Shown here piece after piece: positions 23,976 to 32,346 of a stretch of DNA of 64,000 nucleotides (the stretch's first letter is position 1; the number at the start of each line of letters is the position of its first letter). The DNA comes from JAVKSL01 sp050744225 (lineage in GTDB: Bacteria; Actinomycetota; Acidimicrobiia; Acidimicrobiales; JAJPHD01), in the NCBI GenBank assembly GCA_050744225.1, contig JBOGGT010000134.1, forward strand, positions 1 through 64,000. Reading direction: 5' to 3'. Below the pieces are notes generated by a model that was given only the letters and a program-made list of their open reading frames with translations, ran no database searches and was not told where the DNA came from. Both the position numbers and the translations under genes were made by a program.

Positions 23976-24209
23976 GTGGCCGCAGTTGAGACCTCGAAGG
24001 TTTCGCCTTCCGGACAGATGTCCCTGCCAGCGGCCGCTCGCCACCGGTGGTCCCTTGAAGGCGGCGGACACGTGGAAGTGATCGACCTCGGCTTTGCGAT
24101 TCTCACCGTCCCTGCCGGGCAGGCAGCCAGGCTCATCGACGAGGTCCTACCCGCGCAAGCCCACTACGAGCTCCTCGCCATCGAAACCGACCCCGACCTC
24201 ATTAGCTGA
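23976..24209 (+). CDS. AbrB/MazE-like DNA-binding protein (orphan antitoxin?)
   Basis: A 77-residue product beginning with GTG at 23976 after a strong ribosome binding site (GGAGGAGGA). Residues 6-45, KVSPSGQMSLPAAARHRWSLEGGGHVEVIDLGFAILTVP, match the swapped-hairpin AbrB pattern (K.....G...LP...R......G..V). A short acidic C-terminal tail follows, as in antitoxins that neutralise a PIN toxin. No PIN or MazF frame follows, so it is either an orphan antitoxin or a small regulator. The inverted repeat upstream could be its operator. Confidence 0.75.
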   Translation: MAAVETSKVSPSGQMSLPAAARHRWSLEGGGHVEVIDLGFAILTVPAGQAARLIDEVLPAQAHYELLAIETDPDLIS

Positions 24210-24223
24210 TTGGCAAACTTAGC

Positions 24224-24412
24224 TTGATCAGTGCCGCCCGGCGAAGCACCGGTGCTCTGTTTGGACAGTTCCGGACAGGTACCGAAAGTGCCGCGGTCAC
24301 CGCCGGGCTCATGACCTTGCCCACCGAGATCGTCAGCCCGGGAGTCCGCGCTTCTGCCAAGGCGCTTGGCCTCGATTACGCCGCCATTCCCCACGGACAA
24401 ATTCCCCGCTGA
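24224..24412 (+). CDS. Short hypothetical frame after the AbrB-like gene
   Basis: A 62-codon frame starting with TTG and ending 2 bp before the GT4 start. It reads ISAARRSTGALFGQFRTGTE...ALGLDYAAIPHGQIPR. It has no PIN-domain acidic residues and no recognisable motif. It occupies the place where a toxin gene would be expected, so it may be unrelated DNA or a remnant. Confidence 0.2.
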   Translation: MISAARRSTGALFGQFRTGTESAAVTAGLMTLPTEIVSPGVRASAKALGLDYAAIPHGQIPR

Positions 24413-24414
24413 CA

Positions 24415-25557
24415 ATGCGCGTACTTCACCTCACGTCCTCCTTCCCACGCTGGCCCGAGGACCCGGTCGCACCCTTCCTCTTGGACCTCGCCCGGGCTCA
24501 GGCAGCCGCAGGGATCGAGGTCCACGTGCTCGCCCCCCACGACGCCGGGCTGCCCCGCGTGGAGCGCTGGGGCGGGGTAAGCGTCCACCGCTTCTTCTAT
24601 GCCCCCGCCCCGCTGGAGCGCCTCGCCTACCGGGGCGGGATGCTCAGTGCGGCCACAGGGTCGCGAGCCGGCGCGGCCCTGGTGCCCGGGCTTGCGGGAT
24701 CTTTCACCGCCGCTGCGGTGGCCGCGGCTCGCCGCCTGGCGCCCGACGTCATCCACGCCCACTGGTGGTTCCCCGCCGGCGCGGCCGGGGTGCTCGCCGG
24801 CGCGGCCACCCACACCCCGTGCGTCATCACCCTCCACGGGAGCGATGTGCACCTCATGGGGAGGCCCGGGTGGGCGCTGGCTGCCCGAGCTGTGCTCGGG
24901 CGCGCAGCCGCGGTGGTAGGTGTATCAGCGGCCCTGGCCGCCGAAGCGGCCAGGGCCTGGGGCGTCCCGGTAGCCCGCGTCGGCGTGGCCAGGATGCCGG
25001 TGGCCGTCCCGGCCCCCGGTCTCCTGGCCACCCCTTTCCCCCCTCACCCCCCCATCCTGCTCGTCTTCGTCGGCCGCCTGGTCCCGGAAAAGGGTCTCGA
25101 CGTATTGTTGAAGGCTATTGACCGCGCCTTCAGAGGTGATCTCGATCTACACCTGAACGTTATAGGAGAAGGTCCGCAAAAGGCTGAGCTCCAAAGGCTC
25201 GCCGCGCCCCTGGGAGAGCGGGTCAGCTGGGCCGGGGTGCTGCCTCGCGCCGAGGTGGGCAGGGCGTTGGTCGCAGCTCACTGCCTGGTGGTTCCAAGCC
25301 GGCGTGAGGGACTCGGCCTGGTTGCCCTGGAGGCCCTCGCCCACGGCCGGCCGGTGATCGTCAGCCGGGTCGGGGGTCTGGCGGAGGTGGTCGCCGACGG
25401 CGTGGACGGGATCCTGGTCGCGCCGGGCGATGAGGTCGCCCTGGCGGGCGCCCTCATGCGCCTCCCCCTCGGCCCACCCACCGGCGAGATGGTCGGAGCC
25501 CACCGCCCAGAGGCGGTGGCCTCCGACCATCTCGCCCTCTACGCCAGCGTCCTCTGA
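24415..25557 (+). CDS. GT4-family glycosyltransferase
   Basis: Retaining GT-B glycosyltransferase that moves a sugar from a nucleotide donor to an acceptor, probably in envelope glycan synthesis. 380 residues: N-terminal MRVLHLTSSFPRWPEDPVAPF (the G/P-rich acceptor loop), middle DVIHAHWWFPAGAAG and ITLHGSDVH, and C-terminal donor domain LVFVGRLVPEKGLDVLL, IGEGPQ, and the EX7E-type segment SRREGLGLVALEALAHGRPVI. The ATG at 24415 follows the small frame by 2 bp. The C-terminus is slightly short compared with typical members. Confidence 0.9.
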   Translation: MRVLHLTSSFPRWPEDPVAPFLLDLARAQAAAGIEVHVLAPHDAGLPRVERWGGVSVHRFFYAPAPLERLAYRGGMLSAATGSRAGAALVPGLAGSFTAAAVAAARRLAPDVIHAHWWFPAGAAGVLAGAATHTPCVITLHGSDVHLMGRPGWALAARAVLGRAAAVVGVSAALAAEAARAWGVPVARVGVARMPVAVPAPGLLATPFPPHPPILLVFVGRLVPEKGLDVLLKAIDRAFRGDLDLHLNVIGEGPQKAELQRLAAPLGERVSWAGVLPRAEVGRALVAAHCLVVPSRREGLGLVALEALAHGRPVIVSRVGGLAEVVADGVDGILVAPGDEVALAGALMRLPLGPPTGEMVGAHRPEAVASDHLALYASVL

Positions 25558-25623
25558 CCCTCCGAACTGTGGTACTTCCCTCGTCTTTCAGGAGGGACCA
25601 CCGGGTTGAGCCCCGAAAGGCCC

Positions 25624-26877
25624 CTACGGCTGGGTGGAGTGAGTGCCCGAGAACGTCGAGGCATCGGTGCCCGTTCCAGAGGGCGCGGTGCCCGATCCGG
25701 ATGAATCGGCCCCAGCCCCGGATGACCCGACTACCCCTCCTCTGGAGCCGGCACCGGTAGCCAGGCCACCTGTTGCCAGGCCACCTGTTGCCAGCCCAGC
25801 GGTTTCCAGCGCACTGGTTGCCAGATTGCCAGTGACGGCGCTGGTGGAGCCAGGGCAGGTGGTACCGGGCGTAACCGGCTGCGTGGTCGAGGTGGTGTCG
25901 GTGGTGGAGCTGGTAGGACTGGAGGTCGTCGACAGTGTGTCACCGCCGAGCGGGGTGCCTCCAAATTGGGTGCCCCCGAGGGTGGCAAGGCCACCGGGGA
26001 ACTTGGGCGTCTTGGCCGCGACGCGCCCAACTACCGGCAATCCGAAGGTGGTGCTGGTCGTAGTGGTGGTGCTGGACGTGGTGGTGGTGCTCGACGTGGT
26101 GGTGGTGCTCGACGGAGTACAGGCGCCGGAGCCGGTGTCGCCCAAAACTGCCGGAGGCGCAGAGGCGGGGGTCGAAGTCGGGCTGGTGGAGGTCGAGGTC
26201 GGGGTCCCCAGTGTCGTGGTCGTCGCAGCATCCTTGTAAGAGGTCACGGTCTGTTTTAGCTGGTCGATCTCGGCGGCCTGGGAGGCCACCTGGGCGGCGA
26301 GGGATCCACCCTGGTTGCCGGAGCTCCCTGAGGGCGGTGTAGCCGGCAGCTGGGCCGCGGCGGAAGCCGTGGTTGCCTTGGCCTGTTCGAGCAGCTGCTT
26401 CGCCTTGGCGGGTTGCCCGGCGGCCAGCGCCTGGTCCGCCTGGCTGATCTGGACACTCGCCAGCCTGATCTTGGTCACCGCGGTGGCAATGTTGGTGCTG
26501 TTGATCCCGCCAGTGCCGCCTGAGCCGGTCACCCCCGACCAGGCCGCGGCACCGATCACCGCTGCAGCTACTGCCCCGGCGCTGGACAGGGCCAGGCGGG
26601 CGCCCGCCGGCATGGAGCGCCACGGGCCACGCCCGTGCAGGGCCGAGGTGGCCACCCGCAGCGCCACCAGACCATCCTCGGGCGCCTCGGGGCAATCATC
26701 AACCGCCAGGCGCAGTCCAGCGGCCACCGCAAGGGCCCCATTGAGCTCGTCAGACGCGGACCAGCCATGGGGATCGTCAATCTCGCGGTCCAAGCGGGCC
26801 GCCCGGGCCTGGTCCTCGCGCGACGACCACGACGAGGCCCCGGTGGGGCTCACCAGATGCGGGTGCCAGCCGGTCAT
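25624..26877 (-). CDS. Single-pass membrane protein coupled to ECF sigma factor (anti-sigma candidate)
   Basis: 417 residues. A cytoplasmic N-terminus of about 95 residues (including DELNGALAVAAGLRLAVDDCPEA) precedes one membrane helix (ARLALSSAGAVAAAVIGAAAW), then a coiled segment (QADQALAAGQPAKAKQLLEQA) and a very Ser/Thr/Gly-rich exported tail with SSTTTT and GLATG repeats. Its ATG overlaps the sigma-factor stop (ATGA), the usual position of an anti-sigma or membrane signalling partner. No zinc-binding HxxxCxxC motif was seen, so a ZAS-type anti-sigma is unlikely. Confidence 0.6.
   Translation of the reverse strand: MTGWHPHLVSPTGASSWSSREDQARAARLDREIDDPHGWSASDELNGALAVAAGLRLAVDDCPEAPEDGLVALRVATSALHGRGPWRSMPAGARLALSSAGAVAAAVIGAAAWSGVTGSGGTGGINSTNIATAVTKIRLASVQISQADQALAAGQPAKAKQLLEQAKATTASAAAQLPATPPSGSSGNQGGSLAAQVASQAAEIDQLKQTVTSYKDAATTTTLGTPTSTSTSPTSTPASAPPAVLGDTGSGACTPSSTTTTSSTTTTSSTTTTTSTTFGLPVVGRVAAKTPKFPGGLATLGGTQFGGTPLGGDTLSTTSSPTSSTTDTTSTTQPVTPGTTCPGSTSAVTGNLATSALETAGLATGGLATGGLATGAGSRGGVVGSSGAGADSSGSGTAPSGTGTDASTFSGTHSTQP
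25761..25800. repeat. 15-bp tandem repeat, 2 copies plus decayed copies
   Basis: Unit CCAGGCCACCTGTTG, encoding GLATG in the exported tail of the sigma-linked membrane protein. Confidence 0.85.
26061..26114. repeat. Serine/threonine-encoding repeat, about 3 copies
   Basis: GTGGTGGTGCTCGACGTG-type units encode SSTTTT repeats in the same tail. Confidence 0.8.
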
Positions 26878-27698
26878 CGGGCGATCTTCCGAGCCAGGGA
26901 CTCCAGTGCCCGCATCTGCTGCATCCGCACCGCCCCGGCGCGCTTGTTGACGATGCGACCGACCTCCTCCGCCGATAGGCCAGCACAGACCCGCAGCCAG
27001 ACCACCTCACGGTCGTCCGGAGCAAGGCTGTCCAGCGCGGCGCGAGCCTCCGCTGCGCTTTCGAGGGCGATCATCGCCTCCTCAGCTCCTGTCTCAAAGA
27101 GATCCGGCTGCTCGTCGGTGTAGCCAACCGGCTGGACCCGGCTGCGCGCCCGGATCCGGTCGATGGCCACGTTTCGGGCGATGCGGTACAGCCAGGCACG
27201 GAAGGCCGGCCCGTCCCCCCTGAAAGAAGCCGCCTTCTCGATGCTGCGCAAGAAGGTCTCCGAAAGGGCCTCGCTGGCATCGTCGACGTCGTGGAGGCGC
27301 AGCACCAAGAAGCCCATGAGGGGCTTCCCGTATGCCAGATAAGCTGCTTCCCACGCATCCCGGTCTCCTCGCTTGGCGGCCTCCACGGTCGCTGCATCCA
27401 ACTCCGGCTGAACTCGCCTCTCCCTGCATGTATGACGAGGTTCAGGTGGCGATGTCACATCCGGGCCGGACCCCGGCGCAACAGACCCCGGCGCAACAGA
27501 CCCCGGCGCAACAGACCCGGGCGGCGCGGCTGACCCCGCGGCGGCGGACGGGGGCGCGACCGGAGACCCTATCGAGCCCCTACCCGATCTGTCCGGCCCC
27601 TGAAAGTCCAAGTCGCCCTCCGATGGCTTGGTCCTGACGCCCGGCTGGCGCCCTAGCTGCGGGACCGCGGCCCCGGTCTGTTCGGTCTCAGCGGCCAT
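26874..27698 (-). CDS. ECF-family RNA polymerase sigma factor
   Basis: Directs RNA polymerase to a specific promoter set, probably under control of the membrane protein encoded next. Region 2: FLVLRLHDVDDASEALSETF and FRAWLYRIARNVAIDRIRAR. Region 4: LDSLAPDDREVVWLRVCAGL, SAEEVGRIVN, AVRMQQMRALESLARKI. The ATG at 27696-27698 gives 274 residues, about 90 longer than usual. The extra N-terminus is low-complexity and contains a SVAPG three-copy repeat (27471-27515), so it could be a late addition, or the true start may be further in. It is divergent from the GT2 gene, 39 bp apart. Confidence 0.88.
   Translation of the reverse strand: MAAETEQTGAAVPQLGRQPGVRTKPSEGDLDFQGPDRSGRGSIGSPVAPPSAAAGSAAPPGSVAPGSVAPGSVAPGSGPDVTSPPEPRHTCRERRVQPELDAATVEAAKRGDRDAWEAAYLAYGKPLMGFLVLRLHDVDDASEALSETFLRSIEKAASFRGDGPAFRAWLYRIARNVAIDRIRARSRVQPVGYTDEQPDLFETGAEEAMIALESAAEARAALDSLAPDDREVVWLRVCAGLSAEEVGRIVNKRAGAVRMQQMRALESLARKIAR
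27471..27515. repeat. 15-bp tandem repeat, 3 copies
   Basis: Unit CCCCGGCGCAACAGA, three exact copies, encoding SVAPG in the N-terminal extension of the sigma factor. Confidence 0.95.
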
Positions 27699-27737
27699 GC
27701 TACCCACGACCGCCGGGCAAGCTACGATTAACCGTCG

Positions 27738-28658
27738 ATGGACCAGGTGAGCAGCTCGACAGGAGCCTCAGTGGAGGTCTCGGTGGTCCTTCCAGTCTAC
27801 AACGAGGCCGGGCACCTCGCCCAGGAGATAGGCAGGATCCGGGCGGCCCTGGAGGAGGCGGGCACGAGCTACGAGATCGTCGTGGTCAACGACGGCTCCA
27901 CCGACGGCTCGGCGGAGACACTGGCGGGGATCGAGGGGATCCGGGTGATCAGCTTCGCCACCAACCGCGGCTCCGGCTCCGCAAGAAAGGTCGGGACCCG
28001 CGCCGCCAGGGGACGGGTGGTGGTATGGACCGACGTGGACATGACCTACCCCAACGACGAGATCCCCCGGCTGATCAAGGAGCTGGAGGGCTACGACCAG
28101 GTGGTCGGCGCCCGGACGTCGGAGCAGGGCACCGCCAAGGCGCTGAGGGTCCCGGCCAAGTGGCTCATCGCCCACCTGGCCAGCTACCTCACCGAGACCC
28201 GCATACCGGACCTCAACTCCGGCCTGCGGGCCTTCAGGCGCGAGGTGGCCCTGCAGTACCTGCACCTGCTGCCGGCGGGCTTCTCCTGCGTGACCACCAT
28301 GACAATGGCCTTTTTGGCCAATGGCTACTCGGTGCGCTACGTGCCCATCGAGTACTCGCCCCGCGCGGGCACCTCCAAGTTCCACTGGTGGGTGGACACA
28401 CGCCGCTACCTGCGCCAGGTCCTGCGCATGGTGCTGATGTACAACCCGCTCAAGGTGTTCATGCCGCTCGGCCTGGCCTTGCTGGGTGTCGGGGTGGCCA
28501 AGCTGGCCTACGACCTGGTCGCCAGCCACTTCCATGTCGCCACCGACACCATCGTGGTGCTGCTGGCGGCGGGGGCGATCATCGTGCTGGGCCTGCTCGC
28601 GGACCTGATAGTGCAGGTCGGCCGGGCACGCGACGAGGTGGACCCGGCCTCCATGTAG
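27738..28658 (+). CDS. GT2-family glycosyltransferase (polyprenol-phosphate sugar synthase type)
   Basis: Transfers a sugar from a nucleotide donor to a polyprenyl-phosphate carrier. The 306-residue product has the GT-A start VSVVLPVYNEAGHLAQEIGR, then EIVVVNDGSTDGSAE, the DxD-type motif WTDVDMTYPNDEI, and LNSGLRAFRREVA. Two C-terminal hydrophobic helices (VFMPLGLALLGVGVAKLAY and VVLLAAGAIIVLGLLADLIV) anchor it in the membrane, as in DPM1/GtrB-like enzymes. Polytopic GT-C-like proteins elsewhere in the window could use its product. Start ATG at 27738. Confidence 0.9.
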   Translation: MDQVSSSTGASVEVSVVLPVYNEAGHLAQEIGRIRAALEEAGTSYEIVVVNDGSTDGSAETLAGIEGIRVISFATNRGSGSARKVGTRAARGRVVVWTDVDMTYPNDEIPRLIKELEGYDQVVGARTSEQGTAKALRVPAKWLIAHLASYLTETRIPDLNSGLRAFRREVALQYLHLLPAGFSCVTTMTMAFLANGYSVRYVPIEYSPRAGTSKFHWWVDTRRYLRQVLRMVLMYNPLKVFMPLGLALLGVGVAKLAYDLVASHFHVATDTIVVLLAAGAIIVLGLLADLIVQVGRARDEVDPASM

Positions 28659-28666
28659 CTCCCGGC

Positions 28667-29101
28667 TCAGACTTCGGTGGGCGGCGCGGCGCGGGTGCTG
28701 AACGAGGCGGTCCAGGCCTCTTCGGTCTCCCCGTCGATGGTCAGGCGCCAGGTGAAGCGGGCGCCGAGGGACAGCGGGATTGGACCCAGGTTCACTGCCA
28801 GGGTCACGTCCACCGGGCTGCCCTCGGGCAGGTCGGTGGGCTTTCCCACCTGGAAGTCGCCCCTCACCTCCACCGGCTGGGGCCCGTCAGCGGTCTCGAC
28901 CATCACCTCTCCCCCGTCGGCGTCCTGAAGGAACAGCTCCCAGTGGTGCGCTGCCTCCACCTCGTGCCACCCCACCTCGATCTTGAGGGCGATGGCGGAG
29001 GGGGTCGGCGACGGCCCGATCACGCTCCAGCCCCCGCCCAGGATGAACAGCTTGCCCTCTGAAACCTGGGCGGCATCGCACAACAGCATGGTTACCTTCA
29101 T
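28667..29101 (-). CDS. Conserved hypothetical protein (DUF6941-like)
   Basis: A 144-residue protein with the recognisable N-terminus MKVTMLLCDAAQVSEGKLFI followed by LGGGWSVIGPSPTP, which I associate with the DUF6941 family of unknown function. The middle is beta-rich (HHWELFLQDADGGEV, VDVTLAVNLGPIPL), suggesting a small sandwich fold; no catalytic residues stand out. I chose the ATG at 29099-29101 because the conserved start lies there; the longer frame adds 20 unconserved residues. Convergent with the GT2 gene, 8 bp away. Confidence 0.7.
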   Translation of the reverse strand: MKVTMLLCDAAQVSEGKLFILGGGWSVIGPSPTPSAIALKIEVGWHEVEAAHHWELFLQDADGGEVMVETADGPQPVEVRGDFQVGKPTDLPEGSPVDVTLAVNLGPIPLSLGARFTWRLTIDGETEEAWTASFSTRAAPPTEV

Positions 29102-29169
29102 GCCGACCAGGCTAGTTGATCCGCCAACCCCGGCGCCACCGCTGGAGCGCTGCCCTAACATTAGGGTCG

Positions 29170-29823
29170 GTGAGCTTCGACCGCCTTTTGAGGAATGATG
29201 CCTACCGTCGCCCCCTGACCACCGCCCTCGAACGTCTGGGGGTCTCAGCAGGCTGGCGTTGCGCGGACATCGGCGCAGGCGGGGGGGATGTCAGCGTCGC
29301 CCTGGCCGAGGTGGTGGGCCGCGAGGGTCGGGTCTACGCGGTCGACAGCGACCCGGCGGCGCGAGACTCCACCGCCAAGGCCGCCGCGGCGGCGTCGGCG
29401 GCCCAGGTGATCGCCATCACCCAGGCGGCGGAGGACCTGTTGCTACCCGAGCCGGTGGACCTGGCGTACTGCAGGTTCTTGCTGGTCCACGTCATCGACC
29501 CGGTGGCGGTGCTGGCCCGGATGGCCGCCTCGACCACCCCGGAGGGTTGGATAGTGGCCCAGGAGCCGATCACCTCCGCCGGCCGTGTCGGTGGGGCTCC
29601 GCTGTCCATGGCCGCAGCACGCCACCCCGACGTGGGCGCGGTACTGCCCGCCCTGGTGCGCGACGCCGGACTGGAGCTGGTCGACGCCTGGGCCGAGTCC
29701 CAGGCCGGCATCGGGCCAGGGCCGGTGGCGGACTACCTCGCCGCCCTGACCGGGATCCACCCCGGCGACGAGCCGGTGGTGCTCCCCCCCCTGGTCACCA
29801 TCCTCGCCCGCCGGCGGGCATAG
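29170..29823 (+). CDS. Class I SAM-dependent methyltransferase
   Basis: 217 residues from the GTG at 29170, just before the conserved SFDRLLRNDAYRR. SAM-binding motif I is CADIGAGGGDVSVALAEVVG, then the acidic end of strand 2 (VYAVDSDPAA), motif II ITQAAEDLLL, and motif III DLAYCRFLLVHVIDPVAVLA. These resemble small-molecule methyltransferases of the UbiE/arsenite-methyltransferase type. The C-terminal part is short and the substrate cannot be inferred. It is followed by a palindrome and a convergent peptidase-like gene. Confidence 0.85.
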   Translation: MSFDRLLRNDAYRRPLTTALERLGVSAGWRCADIGAGGGDVSVALAEVVGREGRVYAVDSDPAARDSTAKAAAAASAAQVIAITQAAEDLLLPEPVDLAYCRFLLVHVIDPVAVLARMAASTTPEGWIVAQEPITSAGRVGGAPLSMAAARHPDVGAVLPALVRDAGLELVDAWAESQAGIGPGPVADYLAALTGIHPGDEPVVLPPLVTILARRRA

Positions 29824-29838
29824 CTCGGCCAAACAGCT

Positions 29839-29885
29839 AACTCTGGTAGTTTTGGGCACGTTTTAGGCCCAAAACTACCAGAGTT
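29839..29885. terminator. Perfect 19-bp hairpin between convergent genes (AACTCTGGTAG family)
   Basis: AACTCTGGTAGTTTTGGGC pairs perfectly with its complement at 29867-29885 around a 9-base loop. It sits between convergent stops at 29823 and 29893, so a two-way terminator is likely. The outer 11 bp match the palindrome at 15398-15451. Confidence 0.75.
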
Positions 29886-29892
29886 CGCCTCG

Positions 29893-31137
29893 TCACCCAG
29901 ATCCGACGAGGTCCGCGGGGGTCAGCTGCTCGTTGAGCAGACGGGCGAAGCGCGCCGGCGAGCCGCCCACCCAGGCCCGGCACAGCCGGAGTCCCTCCAC
30001 GTAGCAGGTGATGTAGGCCCGCCAGGTCGGGTCGCACAGGAACTCGACCGCTTTGGCGGCCCGCGCCCGGGGAACCAGGGTCCAGCTCGCCAGCTCGTCC
30101 ACCACCACCTCGGGGTCGGCTCCGTCGGAGTGCAGGCGGAAGGCCGCGTTGGCCCGCGCCGCCCCGAGCGTCTCGCCGGCCTCGGCCACCGCCGCCACCA
30201 CCTCGGGGTCGTAGGCGATCCCGAGCGGGCGAAGGTGCTCCGCAATCAGCACCTCGGGTCGCCGGCCCATCACCACCTCCAGGCCCAGGTCGGCCAGGCC
30301 CTCCGCCATCAGGCACTGAGGGGTGCCGACAAGGAACACCGCTTCCTCGAACTGGCCACCCCGGCGCACCAGCCCGACCTCCTTGCGGCAGTGCTCGGTG
30401 TGGTGGCCCGGATAGGCCTCGTGCGCCACCAGGTGCGCCAGGGCGCTGGATAGGACCGGCAGGTCCACGTTCACGGCCACACGGCTGGACAGGTTCCCCA
30501 GGTAGTAGTTGAACCCCGCCCAGGGTCGGTCGCACACCAGCTCGAAGCTGACCCGTTCGCCCTCGGGTAGGCCGAAGATAGCCAGCGTCCGGGCGCGCAG
30601 ATCCTCCGCCAAGGAGGCGATGGCAGACTCCAGCCGGTCGGGCGGCACCGCCAGGGACTCGCGCCAGGCGACGTAGCGAGCCGCCACGGGGCCACTGCCC
30701 GGCACCACTGCGTCCAGGCGGGCGTGCGCCTCGGCGAAGGCGTCTTCGGGGACCCGGTTGGGGCGCACGCCGTAGCAAGCCTCCACCTCGTCGGCGTAGC
30801 TGAGCCGGGTACCGGCGAGGGATGCGGCGGTGGTGAGCAGGCCCACGAGCTGTGAGTGAAGCCAGGCGCGGCGCTGGGGGCTCTCGGGGTGGGTGGGGGT
30901 GCTGGAGGTTTCTACAGAACCTTCGAGCGATCCGACCGAGTCGAGGGGCTCCCCCGCCTCCAGGCGCCCCAGCAGCCCCCGCGCCTCCGCGGCCAACCGC
31001 TCCGGCGATACCGGCGGCTCCGCCAGGACGCGCCGCGCCAGCGGCGCCGGACCGTAGTAGGCGTCCACCAGCCCGTCGATGTGCCGGCCCAGCCGCAGGC
31101 CCAGCTCGACGTAGCCGCCTACCAGCCCCTCATTCAA
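29893..31137 (-). CDS. DUF885-like putative metallopeptidase
   Basis: 414 residues with the zinc-binding signature VAHEAYPGHHTEHCRKE near residue 240, the HExxPGH variant typical of DUF885-type proteins, and a downstream Glu in LMAEGLADLGLE as possible third ligand. RPWAGFNYYLGNLSSRVAVNVD upstream fits the substrate-side region. The start is TTG (31135-31137), overlapping the dienelactone-hydrolase stop by 8 bases. The insert VGSLEGSVETSSTPTHPESP near residue 67 looks foreign to the fold. Cytoplasmic peptidase activity is inferred; the substrate is unknown. Confidence 0.7.
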   Translation of the reverse strand: MNEGLVGGYVELGLRLGRHIDGLVDAYYGPAPLARRVLAEPPVSPERLAAEARGLLGRLEAGEPLDSVGSLEGSVETSSTPTHPESPQRRAWLHSQLVGLLTTAASLAGTRLSYADEVEACYGVRPNRVPEDAFAEAHARLDAVVPGSGPVAARYVAWRESLAVPPDRLESAIASLAEDLRARTLAIFGLPEGERVSFELVCDRPWAGFNYYLGNLSSRVAVNVDLPVLSSALAHLVAHEAYPGHHTEHCRKEVGLVRRGGQFEEAVFLVGTPQCLMAEGLADLGLEVVMGRRPEVLIAEHLRPLGIAYDPEVVAAVAEAGETLGAARANAAFRLHSDGADPEVVVDELASWTLVPRARAAKAVEFLCDPTWRAYITCYVEGLRLCRAWVGGSPARFARLLNEQLTPADLVGSG

Positions 31138-31843
31138 GGGTGCTCCGTAAAAATGCCACCGTGCGCCCCCAGGCCAGAGCGGACGCCTCAGCCGAGTGCT
31201 GGGCCGGGCGAGCGTCGTTAAAGAAGCCGTGGTGAGTGTCGGGATAAATGAAGACCTCCGCCTGCTTGCCCAGGCCGGTCAGGGCCCGTTCTAGCTCGCG
31301 CGCCTTTTCTGGCCCGGCAAAGTCGTCCTCGGCGGCGTAATGGCCCTGGACCGCGGCGGTCATCGCCGAATAGTCCGGGGCAGCATTCGGCCAGGGAATC
31401 AGACCGTAGTAGGGGACAACCGCGGCCACCCGGTCCGGGCGCTGGCAGCCGAGCACCAGCGCCAGGCCCCCGCCCATGCAATATCCCACAACCCCTACCT
31501 TCGGCCCCGCCGAGGGCCGGGCCACCCCGTCCTTCGGCCCCGCCGAGCGCCGGGCCACCTCGTCTACCGCCCCGCTCATGTCCTTTCCCGCCTGGTCCAG
31601 GCGCATGCCCATCATCGCCTTTTGCGCCTCGTCCGGCTCGGCCGCGGTCAGCCCCCGGTACAGGTCGGGTGCCAGGGCGACAAAGCCTTCCGCTGCAAAG
31701 CGGTCGCACACATCTGCTATGTGGGGGACCAGGCCCCACCACTCCTGGATAACCACCACGCCGGGACCGTCGCCCGAGGCCGGGGTAGCCAAATAGCCCT
31801 GGTCGGTCCCGCCATTGCTGGCGAATGTGATCATCTCTCCCAT
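31130..31843 (-). CDS. Dienelactone hydrolase family protein
   Basis: Alpha/beta hydrolase of 237 residues. The catalytic Cys nucleophile lies in VGVVGYCMGGGLALVLG; the acid and His appear as AAEDDF and DTHHGFFND; the family start IQEWWGLVPHIADVCDRFA is clear. The ATG at 31841-31843 has GGGGAGG 6 bases upstream. Just before the nucleophile, a 33-bp duplication (31500-31565) adds a second copy of ARPSAGPK...G, lengthening a loop. It overlaps the DUF885-like gene, suggesting an operon. The substrate may not be dienelactone. Confidence 0.88.
   Translation of the reverse strand: MGEMITFASNGGTDQGYLATPASGDGPGVVVIQEWWGLVPHIADVCDRFAAEGFVALAPDLYRGLTAAEPDEAQKAMMGMRLDQAGKDMSGAVDEVARRSAGPKDGVARPSAGPKVGVVGYCMGGGLALVLGCQRPDRVAAVVPYYGLIPWPNAAPDYSAMTAAVQGHYAAEDDFAGPEKARELERALTGLGKQAEVFIYPDTHHGFFNDARPAQHSAEASALAWGRTVAFLRSTLE
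31500..31565. repeat. 33-bp tandem duplication in hydrolase gene
   Basis: Two copies beginning TTCGGCCCCGCCGAG with a few differences, encoding an 11-residue repeat next to the nucleophile elbow. Confidence 0.9.
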
Positions 31844-31872
31844 TCGAGCCTCCCCTTTCTCAGTAGCTTTAA

Positions 31873-32346
31873 TCAATAGAGGCCCCCGAGTTTGCGGTGA
31901 TCCCAGGAGACCATCTTTTCCACCTCTATGCGCACCGCTACCCGTTTGGGCGCCGAGCCAATCATGGCCTCTCGCGCCGGACCCACCATCGGGCCGGCCG
32001 AGCCCGGCCCGGCATAGCGGTCCAGCAGGCGCTCCGCCAGTGCGGCGACCGTCTCGGTGTCCTCCACTATCACCCCCCGGCCAACCAGCTCGACGCCACG
32101 CAGGGTGGAGTAGCTGTCCCCGTCCTCCACCAGCGCGGTGAGGCGCGGGTCCCGGCGCAGGTTGACCGCCTTTTGCGCCCGAGCATAGGTCCAAAAAGCC
32201 GGCGCCCCCTCCAGCCAGGCGTACCACACCGCCACCAGGTGCGGCCGCCCGCCGGCCCCAATGGTGGCCACGGTCATCGTGCGAGCGCCGGCGAGGTACT
32301 CCTGCGCCTCCTCAGGGCTCATCGACACCTGGTTGCGCCTGCTCAT
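31873..32346 (-). CDS. PPOX-class flavin/F420-binding protein
   Basis: A 157-residue split-barrel protein of the pyridoxamine-phosphate-oxidase superfamily. MSPEEAQEYLAGARTMTVATI is followed by GRPHLVAVWYAWLEGAPAFWT, QKAVNLRRDPRLTALVEDGDSY and RGVELVGRGVIVED, the layout of actinobacterial enzymes that use F420 or FMN. The start ATG (32344-32346) is inside the last copy of a 20-bp repeat array that carries an ATGAGC in every unit. Cofactor and substrate are not certain. Confidence 0.82.
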   Translation of the reverse strand: MSRRNQVSMSPEEAQEYLAGARTMTVATIGAGGRPHLVAVWYAWLEGAPAFWTYARAQKAVNLRRDPRLTALVEDGDSYSTLRGVELVGRGVIVEDTETVAALAERLLDRYAGPGSAGPMVGPAREAMIGSAPKRVAVRIEVEKMVSWDHRKLGGLY

